From Halobiforma lacisalsi AJ5 (GTDB taxonomy: Archaea; Halobacteriota; Halobacteria; Halobacteriales; Natrialbaceae): a stretch of DNA of 64,000 bases. The position numbers were made by a program, and so were the translations under genes. Below, in pieces: positions 26,789-36,171 of this stretch (within the stretch, counting starts at the first letter, position 1; each line of letters begins with the position of its first letter). The notes under the pieces were generated by a model. The model saw only the letters and a program-made list of their open reading frames with translations. It did no database searches and was not told the DNA's origin. The stretch covers positions 2,356,001-2,420,000 of the forward strand of contig NZ_CP019285.1 in the NCBI RefSeq assembly GCF_000226975.2, written 5' to 3'.

Positions 26789-27721
26789 TCATTCCGATGG
26801 CGGGTTGACACTCTCTCCGACCTCCGCAAGCGGTTCGTCGATGTCGAGGAGGGTCGCGCTTCGTTCCCACAGACGGCGTGCAGCGTCGTCGTTCCTGGCC
26901 GCCCGCGAAGGTGTTCTGGTCGACTGCTTCGCAAAATACTGGCCAGTGACGGCCGTGGCTTCGGGCGAGAGAGCAGCATACAGCAGTTCAGCAGCGCCAT
27001 CGGCAACCGACGTGATACCGGGAACCACGTCGAGCGCGGAGACGAGCGCCGGAAGCGGTCGTGGCAGGAACCGGCTGAAGTCGGTTCCCGGAATCGCACC
27101 TGGATGGACGCTATTCGATCTGATCGATCGACCTTGGGCAGCGACCCGACGGGCGAGTTCCCTCGAAAAGAGAATATTCGCGAGTTTCGAGTGGCTGTAA
27201 GCCCGCATCGAGGAGTACGACTCGACCGTTTCGACACGATCCAGGTCGAGCGATACGCCGCGGTGTGCCGCCGACGATGTCGTGACGATACAGGCATCGT
27301 CGGTGAGGTGGTCGATCAGGTCCGCGGTCAGTTGATACGGTGCGATGTGATTGATGTGAAACGTGTACTCGACACCCTGATCAGTGAGTCGACCCGTACG
27401 GAAATACCCGCCAGCGTTGTTGAACAGGTAATCGAGACCATCGGTTTCCTCCCGAACTGTCCTGGCGAGTTCCCGAACGGCATCGATATCCGTGAAATCA
27501 GCAGGGACGAACGTCGCCTCGGCACCGATCGTCTCCAGTTCATCGACGACGGACTCGCCAGCGTCTACATCTCGTCCGTGAACGACTACATCAGCGCCGA
27601 GTCGGCCGAGCGCGAGGGCAGCAGCACGCCCAATTCCGTTCGTCGAACCCGTAATCAGCGCGGTTTGCCCGCTACAATTTACGTGACCCACGCCTGCGAG
27701 TCCCTCCGGACGATCGTTCAT
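26789..27721 (-). CDS. SDR family oxidoreductase (retinol-dehydrogenase-like)
   Basis: The 310-residue protein has the Rossmann motif ALITGSTNGIGRAAALALG, the NNAGG motif in LDYLFNNAGGYF, catalytic Ser in IVTTSSAAH, and YSHSKLAN supplying Tyr and Lys. The C-terminal region (NSVHPGAIPGTDFSRFLP) and length fit the RDH/WWOX-like classical SDRs. HGRDVDAGE after the second strand suggests NADP(H). The substrate is unknown. I choose MNDRPEGLAGVGHVNCSG at 27721; the open frame starts 18 codons earlier with an atypical sequence. Confidence 0.85.
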   Translation of the reverse strand: MNDRPEGLAGVGHVNCSGQTALITGSTNGIGRAAALALGRLGADVVVHGRDVDAGESVVDELETIGAEATFVPADFTDIDAVRELARTVREETDGLDYLFNNAGGYFRTGRLTDQGVEYTFHINHIAPYQLTADLIDHLTDDACIVTTSSAAHRGVSLDLDRVETVESYSSMRAYSHSKLANILFSRELARRVAAQGRSIRSNSVHPGAIPGTDFSRFLPRPLPALVSALDVVPGITSVADGAAELLYAALSPEATAVTGQYFAKQSTRTPSRAARNDDAARRLWERSATLLDIDEPLAEVGESVNPPSE

Positions 27722-28004
27722 ACCGCGACAACGAGTTCCGTTCTCAAGACGGCACTCCCTAACCGGACCGAGCACGAGGACGAACCGAACACCGAGTTGG
27801 TGAACGCGCCTCCGAAGATCGTTCCGTCGAGTTTCGATCGGAGTTCGGTGTCGTTGGATTCAACGCCAGCCGTCGTCGGTTACTGGTTCAAGAAACTGCG
27901 CGGAAGAGGTCTCACTGTCACCAGACGAAGTCAAGAAGCTGTTCCCCTGTCTGCTGTCCGTGTGTAGCGGGCACTTTAACAGCCTCTATCGCAAGCATGG
28001 GGAT

Positions 28005-31000
28005 ATGAGTACACGATCGGGCTCGTCTGAAGAGGCGTTCTGGGGGGATGCCGATGCAAACGTAGCCCTGCAACGCTACCGGACGCTCGTCAATACCATC
28101 GACGATGGAATCTACCAGCTCGATCGCGAGGGTCACTTCGTCGCCGTCAACGACGTGATCGCGGAAACGACCGGCTACTCACGTGACGAACTTCTCGGCG
28201 AGCACGTTTCGCTCGTCCTCGCCGATGGCGACATCGAACGAATCGAACGGAGAATCACGAGCCAACTCGAATCGAACAGGGGCGGGATCGCCACCTTCGA
28301 ACTCGCCATACAAACTGCCGACGGAGGGGCGGTCCCGTGCGAACTGCGGATCAGTCTCTTGATCGAAGACGGGGAGTTCCAGGGGACTATCGGCGTCGCT
28401 CGCGACATCTCCGAGACGAAGCAACGACTGGACTCGTTGGCGTCAGCACACGCCTCCTACGACGCGATTACGAACGTGCTCGACGAAGCGAACGTCGGCG
28501 TCTTCATCCTCGACGACGGGTTCGACGTCGCCTGGGTCGACGAAACTGCTTGCCGGCATTTCGATCTCGATCGGGACGACCTCATCGGCCGGAACAAACG
28601 ACAGGTCGTCACCGAAATCGCACAGGAGGCTATCGTGGACTCGGAACAATTTGCCGATCGAATTCTGTCGACCTACAATGACAATGACTACGTCGAACGG
28701 TTTGAATTCCGCATCTCTCCGGGCAACGACCGACAGGAGCGTTGGCTAGAGCACTACAGTGAACCGATCGAATCCGGCCAATACGCCGGTGGGCGCATCG
28801 AACTCTACTACGATATCACGGAGCGCAAACGATCCGAAGACGCCCTTCGCGAAACGGAAGAGCGCTTCCAATCACTGGTCGACGCCGTCGAGGAGTACGC
28901 TATTTTCCGCCTCGATATCGAGGGGAACGTCATCAGCTGGAACGAAGGCGCCAAGGAGATCAAAGGCTACGAGGCATCGGACATCCTGGGCGAACACTTC
29001 TCGAGGTTCTATACGGCCGAGGATCAAGCGGCGGGTGTTCCCGAACGGAATCTCCAGCGGGCACTCGAAACCGGTTCGACCGAGGACGAAGGGTGGCGGG
29101 TCCGCAAGGACGGCACGCAGTTCTGGGCAAACGTGACGATCACCGCCGTGTGGGACGACGATGGAACGCATCGTGGGTATCTCAAGGTCACCCGCGACAT
29201 GACTGACCGACGGCGGCGCGAACAGGAACTGGAAACCGAACTCCAGCGGATCCTCGGTCGAATCTCCGACGCGTTCTTCGCCGTCGACGAAGGCTTCCGA
29301 TTCACGCTGGTTAACGAGCGTGCCGAGGAACTCCTCCAGCGCTCCGAGGAGGAACTCCTCGAGGAACGCCTCTGGGATGTCCTCCCCGCTGCCGCCGAGA
29401 TCGACGAAATGTGGGACGCCTTCCACACGGCGATGAACTCACAGAAAGCGACCAGTTACGAACTCTACTACGAGCCACTCGACTTCTGGATCGAAGCGAA
29501 TCTTTACCCCTCCGAATCCGGTATTTCGGTGTACTTCCGGGACGTCACAGAGCGGAAGGAACGTGAACGAGCGCTCCAAGAGCGGGAACGGCAACTGTCG
29601 ACGCTGATGGATAACGTCCCGGGAATGGTCTACCGGTGCCGCAACGAGCGGGGCTGGCCCATGGAGTTCGTCAGCGATGCCTGCCTGGAATTGACGGGCT
29701 ACGACTCCGATTCCCTCGAGAGTGGCGACATCGAGTGGGGTCGCGATATCATGGTCGAGGAGGAGCGCGACACGCTCTGGGAAACCGTCCAGCGCACGAC
29801 CGAAGAGGAGCCGATGTTCTCCGAGACGTATCGCATTGAAACCGCAGACGGCGAACGCCGGTGGGTCAAGGACTACGGTCGCGCCGTTTTCGACGACGGA
29901 ACTCTCGGAAGCGTTGAAGGGATCATCGAGGACGTTACCGAGCGAAAAGAGCGGGAGCGAGCGCTCGAACACCGAGCACAACAACAGCAGGTCGTGGCCG
30001 ACCTCGGGCAGTTCGCCCTGGAAACCGATGACGTGGACGAACTCATGCATGAAGCGGCCCGGAACGTCGCCGAGGTACTCGACAACGACTACTGTAAAGT
30101 GCTCGACCTCGATTCCTCCGAGCAAGAGTTGCTGCTGCGCCAGGGCGTGGGCTGGGATGAGGGAGTCGTTGGAAACGCGACCACCGCCATCGACGACAAC
30201 TCGCAGGCCGGGTATACCTTGCTCTCCGAAGAACCAGTCGTCGTCGACGATCTCGACGCGGAAACGCGGTTCAGTGGGCCGGAACTGCTCACCTCACACG
30301 ACGTACAGAGCGGGATCAGCACCATCATCGGGTCGATCGACAACCCGTGGGGAATTCTCGGCACGCACGATACCACCAAGCGCGACTTCACCGAGGAGGA
30401 CCTCACCTTCGTTCAGAGCGTCGCCAACATCCTCGCCGAAGCGATCGAACGGAATCGGTACCAGCGAGAACTCGAGGAGGTGATAGCCGACCTCAGGGAA
30501 TCCAACGAGCGGTTAGAGCAGTTCGCCTACGCGGCCTCGCACGACCTCCAGGAGCCGCTTCGGATGATTTCCAGTTATCTCCAGCTCATCGAGGATCGGT
30601 ACGGCGACGAACTCGACGAGGACGGCGAGGAGTTCCTCGAGTTCGCGGTGGACGGGGCCGATCGGATGCGCGAGATGATCGATGGGCTGTTACAGTACTC
30701 GCGGGTCGAATCGCGCGGCGAACCGTTGCAACCGGTCGACCTCGATGCCGTTCTCGACGACGTTCGAGACGACCTCCGGGTGAAAATCGAAGAGAGTGAT
30801 ACCGAGATATCCGCCGACCCGTTGCCCCGCGTCAACGGCGACGAGGGGCAGTTGCGACAAGTCTTCCAGAATTTGCTGGAGAACGCTATCGAGTACAGCG
30901 GCGACGAGCCACCGGAGGTGGATATCACGGCCGAACGCGATAGCGACGAGTGGGTAATTTCCGTCAGCGACCGGGGCATCGGTATCGATCCGGAAGATAC

Positions 31001-31190
31001 CGACCGTATCTTCGAAGTGTTCCAGAGCCTGCACGGACCGGACGATCATTCGGGAACGGGAATCGGATTAGCGCTCTGTGAGCGAATCGTCGAGCGCCAC
31101 GATGGCGACATCTGGGTCGACTCGGAACCAGGCGACGGTGCCACCTTCTCGTTCACGCTGCCCGCTGTTCGGAAGGCTTCCAACGACTGA
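28005..31190 (+). CDS. Multi-PAS/GAF sensor histidine kinase
   Basis: This soluble 1061-residue kinase carries five PAS-type domains in series, with boundaries marked by GVARDISETK, YYDITERKRSE, KVTRDMTDRRR, YFRDVTERKER and IIEDVTERKER. A GAF domain follows (about 680-830; VADLGQFALETDDVDELM, VQSVANILAEAIERN). The output is a HisKA domain (FAYAASHDLQEPLRM) and a HATPase_c (VFQNLLENAIEYS, HSGTGIGLALCERIV). The third PAS (VISWNEGAKEIKGYEASDILGEHFSRFY) is of the type repeated in the Bat protein at 32342. A ruined receiver gene follows at once. MSTRSGSSEE at 28005 is the better start. The signal is unknown. Confidence 0.92.
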   Translation: MSTRSGSSEEAFWGDADANVALQRYRTLVNTIDDGIYQLDREGHFVAVNDVIAETTGYSRDELLGEHVSLVLADGDIERIERRITSQLESNRGGIATFELAIQTADGGAVPCELRISLLIEDGEFQGTIGVARDISETKQRLDSLASAHASYDAITNVLDEANVGVFILDDGFDVAWVDETACRHFDLDRDDLIGRNKRQVVTEIAQEAIVDSEQFADRILSTYNDNDYVERFEFRISPGNDRQERWLEHYSEPIESGQYAGGRIELYYDITERKRSEDALRETEERFQSLVDAVEEYAIFRLDIEGNVISWNEGAKEIKGYEASDILGEHFSRFYTAEDQAAGVPERNLQRALETGSTEDEGWRVRKDGTQFWANVTITAVWDDDGTHRGYLKVTRDMTDRRRREQELETELQRILGRISDAFFAVDEGFRFTLVNERAEELLQRSEEELLEERLWDVLPAAAEIDEMWDAFHTAMNSQKATSYELYYEPLDFWIEANLYPSESGISVYFRDVTERKERERALQERERQLSTLMDNVPGMVYRCRNERGWPMEFVSDACLELTGYDSDSLESGDIEWGRDIMVEEERDTLWETVQRTTEEEPMFSETYRIETADGERRWVKDYGRAVFDDGTLGSVEGIIEDVTERKERERALEHRAQQQQVVADLGQFALETDDVDELMHEAARNVAEVLDNDYCKVLDLDSSEQELLLRQGVGWDEGVVGNATTAIDDNSQAGYTLLSEEPVVVDDLDAETRFSGPELLTSHDVQSGISTIIGSIDNPWGILGTHDTTKRDFTEEDLTFVQSVANILAEAIERNRYQRELEEVIADLRESNERLEQFAYAASHDLQEPLRMISSYLQLIEDRYGDELDEDGEEFLEFAVDGADRMREMIDGLLQYSRVESRGEPLQPVDLDAVLDDVRDDLRVKIEESDTEISADPLPRVNGDEGQLRQVFQNLLENAIEYSGDEPPEVDITAERDSDEWVISVSDRGIGIDPEDTDRIFEVFQSLHGPDDHSGTGIGLALCERIVERHDGDIWVDSEPGDGATFSFTLPAVRKASND

Positions 31191-31194
31191 GCAG

Positions 31195-31627
31195 GGAGGT
31201 CGTTCTTCGGCGGACGTTCTCCTGGCCGCAGATAACCCGGATGGCGTTCGTCTGACGAAAGAAGCGTTCGAAGACGGTCGGATCGATAGTCCGCACCACA
31301 TCGTTGGCGATGGGGCTGACGCGCTGGATTTCCCGTTCCAACGGGGGGAGTACGCTACTGCGCCCCGTCCGGATATCGTGTTCCTTGTGCTCGATCTTTC
31401 ACGAAAGGACGGGGCGAGGTTCTCGAGGAGATGCAAGCGGCCCCCGACCTTCGACGGATACCGGTGGTCGTGTTGACGGGTTCTCGAGCCGAGGGGACGT
31501 TACGAGATCGGACGATCTCGGAGCGAATGCGTGTCTCACGAAGCCCACCGACCCGGACGAATTCATCGATAGTATCCGGAGGGTGGAGGAGTTTCGGTTG
31601 TCTACCGCTCGGCTCTACCCACGGTGA
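31195..31627 (+). pseudogene. Response regulator receiver remnant
   Basis: Immediately after the kinase, one frame reads DVLLAADNPDGVRLTKEAFEDGRID, then DALDFPFQRGEYATAPRPDIVF and DLSRKDG, where a receiver's acceptor region should be. The continuation VVLTGSRAEGT lies in a second frame and ANACLTKPTDPDEFIDSIRRVEEF in a third. The gene has therefore lost its frame at least twice. A receiver directly behind a PAS kinase is the usual cognate arrangement, so the kinase has probably lost this partner. Confidence 0.82.
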
Positions 31628-31722
31628 CAGCTACGCAACGTGTAGTGATTTGATGGAACGCGAGGACGCTGCTCGCTTGGTCCACCCGAAGTCGACCGGA
31701 CCACCGACAGTCGAACGGCCGT

Positions 31723-31947
31723 TCACCCATTCCTATTTCCTGAGATATCTCCGTCGCTCCAGGCCGCTTTACATGCTTCATCACAGAAGGATCGGATGAC
31801 GAGATTCCCGTCAGTATCGGTATCCGTGATTATTGGGCACCACTCGTCCTTCGAGAGCGCTGCCCCGCAGTTGGCGCACAGCTCGAGTTCCTTGTTTAGA
31901 GGCGCGTCCGAAGGCGTTTGGTCCGGCTTTTCGTCTGGGTCTGGCAT
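31723..31947 (-). CDS. Small zinc-knuckle protein (DUF7576-like)
   Basis: The 74-residue acidic protein has a CANCGAALSKDEWCP motif and FCDEACKAAW, giving a CxxC and CxxxC pair that could hold one zinc. Proteins like this (DUF7576 from memory) are common and short in haloarchaea and have no known role. The N-terminal 20 residues are polar and probably disordered. It lies 23 bp after the HalOD1 gene on the same strand and is probably in one transcript with it. Confidence 0.7.
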   Translation of the reverse strand: MPDPDEKPDQTPSDAPLNKELELCANCGAALSKDEWCPIITDTDTDGNLVIRSFCDEACKAAWSDGDISGNRNG

Positions 31948-31970
31948 CGGCTAGTGGTTCTCCGGTGAAC

Positions 31971-32264
31971 TCACGCTTCGAGACTACTCTCGCAGTCAGC
32001 GTCGGACGGCGTCACCGTCACCGTCACCTGCCTATCGCTGCTGATGGTAACGTCACATCCAGCGAACGTAAACTGGACCCGCAGGGATTCGTTTTGAACC
32101 TGTGATTGGAAGAGCTGGTCGATAGCATCGGGGTCGATCGCGTAGTACAGCGGAGGGAGTTCGGTCGGATCGACACCTTTGGTATCTGCGACGGCGGTAA
32201 CGATATCGATGGTGACTGGCTCGGTGGCGGGCTCTGCACTTGCGGGGAGGGTGATCTCTGACAC
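31971..32264 (-). CDS. HalOD1 output-domain protein
   Basis: The 97-residue protein matches the stand-alone HalOD1 domain: VTIDIVTAVADTKGVDPTELPPLYYAIDPDAIDQLF, here quoted only to mark residues 16-51, then VQFTFAGCDVTISSDRQVTVTV. HalOD1 is a predicted signal-output domain specific to haloarchaea, often found with receivers. Its target is unknown. It precedes the DUF7576-like gene. The setting, between a PAS kinase and a PAS/Bat regulator, fits a signalling role. Confidence 0.8.
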   Translation of the reverse strand: MSEITLPASAEPATEPVTIDIVTAVADTKGVDPTELPPLYYAIDPDAIDQLFQSQVQNESLRVQFTFAGCDVTISSDRQVTVTVTPSDADCESSLEA

Positions 32265-32341
32265 AACTATCGGTACGCCCGGCTCGGGGAAGGGGATTTA
32301 TTGTTGATGCGTAACCGCCGTTCTCGTCGCCGGTTATTTAT

Positions 32342-35050
32342 CTAGATCGGTGGCGTCTCATCGTATAGCATCCCGAGTAGTTCGCGCTGACTGGCGCGGA
32401 GGTGGTGATTGACCGTCGGCTGGGATACGCCCAACGCCTCGCCGATCTCTTCGCCGGTGCTCCTGCGCGGCGCGTCGAAAAACCCGCTGAAGTACGCAGT
32501 CCGGAGGACCTCGCGCTGTCGGTCAGTAATTCGTTCTTCGAATGCGGCTTTGAAATCCTCAGGCGTCCGTGCTCCCCGATCACGGGTTCGCCGTGCCGTC
32601 AGTTCCAACTCGTGGTACTTCGACTGCAGCATTTCGATGAATTCCCGGACGTCGGCCTGCGTAGAGAGGGCGACGACCACGCGCGCTTCCCCGGCTTCGG
32701 CCGTGATCGTCCGTGGGACTGCTCCGTGATCCAGTAGCGTTGCAATGATACTCCCTTCGTCCACGGTTACCTCGAACGTGCATTGCTCTTCGTCATCTTC
32801 GACGATGAGTCGGAGGTCTGAGAACGCGAGTGACTGCTCGACGAAGTCTTCGATCGCCGACCGCTCTGCACCATGGGTGGTGAAAAATGCGCTAAGGGAC
32901 CCATCTTCGTACGATAAGACGTTATCGAGTTCGAACGTACAGTCCGCCCGATCGACCAGTCGGAGAAGTGGGACGTCGCTATCACGGACGCGGAACGCCA
33001 GTTCGATGATTTCGTCGCTCACGAGCGCTTGCTTGCTTTCGAGCGCGTTGATCGCGTGAGCGACGGTTTCCCCGAGTTCTTCGATGACCTGAGCTTCCAT
33101 CCCGGTGAACGTTTCGGGCTGCTCGGCCTGAACCGTGAGAACACCGTAGAGCGTATTCTCGTAGAGAATCGGCACGCTGATCATGGACCGATAGCCCCGC
33201 TTGAGCGCTTCTTTCCGCCAGGGCTCGAACGGGGGATCCGACCGGATATCCTGGATCGTATACGGTTCGCGCGAGCGGGCGGCGATCCCGGCCGGGTGCT
33301 CCGCCGCCGGCCCGTCGTCGGTGTCGATGTCGAGATCGGCCACGTAGTCGGTCTCGATGCCAGCGGCAGCTACTGGGGTGATCGACTCGGAAGCCGCATC
33401 TTGCCGCCCGATCCAAGCGACCCGATACGGTCCGGCAGTCACCAATTCGGTACAGACTGCCTGTTCGATTTCGTCCCGCGTCGATGCGCCGATGAGCGCC
33501 TGGTCGATGGTTCTGATGATGCCGTTGATCCGATTGAGGCGGGCGAGCGAGTCGTTTTGGTCCTCGAGGGCCGCTTCCCGTTCGCGAAGGAGTTGTTGCC
33601 GGTCCACGTGGTCGAGGGCGGCTTCGAGATCCGCTGCAACGATCTTCACAAAATCGAGCGCCTCGTCGCTCGGGCGTTCGGGTTCTTCGAAGCCAGTGAT
33701 GAAGACGCCGTGCCTACCGAGAGGGATGATAATGCCGCTCGCTATCGGCGGATCGGCCGGTAGCTGGTCGAACTGGTTCGTGAGATCATCGATGACGAGG
33801 GGCTCGTCGCTGCCGAACGCGTCCCAGGGAACGTCGGACGTCGGATTGAGAAACGGGACGTCCGACTGTAGCTGTTCGGCACGGGTCGTTTGCCCGAGCG
33901 GTCGGAGTGTGCCGCTTTCGTCGTCGTACAGGGCGATCATCGTGATCGGAAGATCCAGGTCGGTCTCCGCCGCATCAGTGACCGTTTCGCTGACGTCCCG
34001 TGGTGACTCGGCCTCGAGCAACTGGCGGCCCATCTCGTCGAGCGCGGCGAGGCGATCCTCACGGCGTTTGCGCTCCGTCAGGTCGCGCGTGACTTTTACG
34101 AAACCACGAAGTTCCTCGTCGTCGTCGTACAGGGCTGTGATGACGACGTTCGCCCAAAACCGCGAGCCGTCCTGTCGGAGACGCCAGCCTTCGTCTTCGA
34201 CCCGTCCTCGAGCGGCAGCCTGTGCGAGCATTTCCTCGGGTGACCGATCCTCCCTGTTCTCGGGGTAGAAAAGCGAGAAGTGTTTGCCGACGATCTCCCG
34301 CTCCCGGTAGCCTTTGATTCGTTCGGCGCCCTCGTTCCAGGTCTGAATATAGCCCTCCGGATCCAGCATGAAGATGGCGTAGTCCTGAACCTCCTCGACC
34401 ATCCGCTGGAATCGCTCTTTCTCCCGGCGGAGTCGTTCTTCGTATTCGTGGCGCTCGGTCATATCCCGCGTCACTTTCGCGAAGCCGCGCAACTCGTCGT
34501 CGTCACCCCAAATCGGTGTAATCGTTACGTTCGCCCAGAACCGCTCACCGTTTTTGTGGATCCGCCAGCCTTCGTCCTCCAGGTAGCCACGCTCTCGCGC
34601 CTTTTCCAGATTGTTCTCCGGAACGCTGGCCTCGACAGCGTCGTCCGGATAGAAGATGGAGAAATGCTCTCCGATGATTTCTTCTTCGGAGTACCCTTTC
34701 AACTGCTCGGCGCCGGTGTTCCAGCTCTGAACGATCCCGTTCGGATCCATCATGAAGATGGCGTATTCCGTGACCGCTTGAACAAGGGCTTGAAACTCTT
34801 CCCCACGTTCGGCTTCGATCGTCTCGCGTTGGTCAGCGGAACGCCACCACAACTCCCCACTTTCAGTCCGCTTTCGCTCGAGCGCATCCTGCTCTGCTAG
34901 CGCGTGAAGCTTCTCGGACGTACCCTGTCGTTCGCAACCCAGGGCCTCCGCAACTTCGGCCGTGGTGAGGGGCTCTCCGGATTTATCTAAAGCGTCGAAA
35001 ACACGTTGCACGTCGGCTAGCGTCGGCTCTGGACGACCCGACTCATCCAT
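32342..35050 (-). CDS. PAS/GAF/Bat-type HTH_10 regulator
   Basis: The 902-residue protein starts with a winged-helix-like segment (residues 8-65; GEPLTTAEVAEALGCER). Two PAS domains follow (80-200 and 205-330; AIFMMDPNGIVQSWNTGAEQLKGYS and AIFMLDPEGYIQTWNEGAERIKGYR), then two GAF domains, a Bat domain (640-800; IIELAFRVRDSDVPLLRL) and a C-terminal HTH_10 (ITDRQREVLRTAYFSGFFD, SQPTVNHHLRASQREL). It is a one-component sensor-regulator of the bacterio-opsin activator type. The first winged helix adds a second possible DNA-binding end. The target genes and signal are unknown. Confidence 0.9.
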   Translation of the reverse strand: MDESGRPEPTLADVQRVFDALDKSGEPLTTAEVAEALGCERQGTSEKLHALAEQDALERKRTESGELWWRSADQRETIEAERGEEFQALVQAVTEYAIFMMDPNGIVQSWNTGAEQLKGYSEEEIIGEHFSIFYPDDAVEASVPENNLEKARERGYLEDEGWRIHKNGERFWANVTITPIWGDDDELRGFAKVTRDMTERHEYEERLRREKERFQRMVEEVQDYAIFMLDPEGYIQTWNEGAERIKGYREREIVGKHFSLFYPENREDRSPEEMLAQAAARGRVEDEGWRLRQDGSRFWANVVITALYDDDEELRGFVKVTRDLTERKRREDRLAALDEMGRQLLEAESPRDVSETVTDAAETDLDLPITMIALYDDESGTLRPLGQTTRAEQLQSDVPFLNPTSDVPWDAFGSDEPLVIDDLTNQFDQLPADPPIASGIIIPLGRHGVFITGFEEPERPSDEALDFVKIVAADLEAALDHVDRQQLLREREAALEDQNDSLARLNRINGIIRTIDQALIGASTRDEIEQAVCTELVTAGPYRVAWIGRQDAASESITPVAAAGIETDYVADLDIDTDDGPAAEHPAGIAARSREPYTIQDIRSDPPFEPWRKEALKRGYRSMISVPILYENTLYGVLTVQAEQPETFTGMEAQVIEELGETVAHAINALESKQALVSDEIIELAFRVRDSDVPLLRLVDRADCTFELDNVLSYEDGSLSAFFTTHGAERSAIEDFVEQSLAFSDLRLIVEDDEEQCTFEVTVDEGSIIATLLDHGAVPRTITAEAGEARVVVALSTQADVREFIEMLQSKYHELELTARRTRDRGARTPEDFKAAFEERITDRQREVLRTAYFSGFFDAPRRSTGEEIGEALGVSQPTVNHHLRASQRELLGMLYDETPPI

Positions 35051-35317
35051 GGATAGGGCTTGGTACTCTTCCGATGCGGAAAGGTCACTCGCCTAGGGGT
35101 CGTGGGTCGGTTGCTGGCCGGATTGTCCACGGAGCGATCTCACGACTTCAGTCGTGCGGCGACTCAAAGCGTTCGGTCCCGAGGTCGTCGGCGATGCGAA
35201 CCGATCCACGCTGGCGACGCACCGATCGCGAACCGTGCTGTCGGTCGGGGAGTGGTCGTATCGTCGTCCGATTTTCTCGCGTTTCAATGTGTTGCGCACG
35301 CTCGAAGACGGAACGTG

Positions 35318-35720
35318 ATCTTCCTGACCAGAAGCGCGTGCTGAACTGCGCATCGATGACTTTCTCCCCGTACTCCTCGAAGGTGTCGTCGAAGTCACAG
35401 TCGGCCACCAACTCCTCGAATTCCCCACATTCCTCGTCTAGACACGACCGGCGGCGTTTCACATCGTCTCGGCCCCTCGCTGGATGTCAACGGAGGCGTC
35501 GGCGAGCGTCACCGGCGCGACGTTGTCGGGATACGACGGCACGTATTTCAGTGCCAGCCGCCCACCCCACGATTGTCCGTACAGGTGAAATTGCTTCGTG
35601 CCGAGCGCCTCATGCACCACCTCGAGGCGCTCGGCATACTCGTCGATGGTGTAGTGGTCGTACACGCTGTCCGGAGGCTGATCGCCGTCGTCGATATAAT
35701 CGTCCGGTGTTCGCCGTCCC
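35318..35720 (-). pseudogene. Alpha/beta hydrolase (proline iminopeptidase type) fragment
   Basis: A frame on the minus strand reads YTIDEYAERLEVVHEALGT, then FHLYGQSWGGRLALKYV with the nucleophile elbow GxSxGG, and SYPDNVAPVTLADASVDIQRGAETM. It then stops at TGA (35459). The following codons continue the family pattern (KRRRSCLDEECGEFEELV) in the next frame from 35462. The N-terminal part with the oxyanion-hole motif and the C-terminal part with the catalytic His are missing. The gene is broken at both ends and frameshifted. Confidence 0.65.
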
Positions 35721-35753
35721 AACCTTTTAGCCACTATTCCGAGACCATGCACC

Positions 35754-36107
35754 ATGACTTCGGGACTGGATCCGACGGAGAAATATGACGGATCGATCCG
35801 GGTTCGACTCCTGGATGACGAATCCGGGACGGAAGAACTCAGTTGTAACTCGTACGAGGCTGCGATCGACGTCGTCAAGAAGAATCAGTACAGGGTGACG
35901 GCAGCGAAAATCGTGGACCGGGACGGTAACGTTGTCTTCACGTCCGCCGAGATGGATATCGACGACTGGGAAAGCGTCTGGCGACGGGAGAAACGCCGTC
36001 AATCCGTCGACGTTGACGAATACGACTGTCCCTACGATAGCGTTTCGTGTTTTGCTGAGGATCTATGTGTCCAGTGTCAAATAGACAAAGTCCAAAGCCA
36101 GTATTGA
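35754..36107 (+). CDS. Hypothetical protein with C-terminal cysteine cluster
   Basis: I do not recognise this 117-residue protein. The first 85 residues alternate short strands and helices (SIRVRLLDDESGT, AAIDVVKKNQYRVTAAKIVDRDGNVVF). The tail holds CPYDSVSCFAEDLCVQCQ, four cysteines within about 18 residues, which could bind a metal. Codon use and acidity suit a real haloarchaeal gene. The ATG at 35754 is the first in frame. It is divergent from the hydrolase remnant. Confidence 0.6.
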   Translation: MTSGLDPTEKYDGSIRVRLLDDESGTEELSCNSYEAAIDVVKKNQYRVTAAKIVDRDGNVVFTSAEMDIDDWESVWRREKRRQSVDVDEYDCPYDSVSCFAEDLCVQCQIDKVQSQY

Positions 36108-36171
36108 GCGGGTTTGTTGGTTCCTTTAGACGCTAGACAGTTATCCTCTTCTGAACGCACATGTACGAAAT

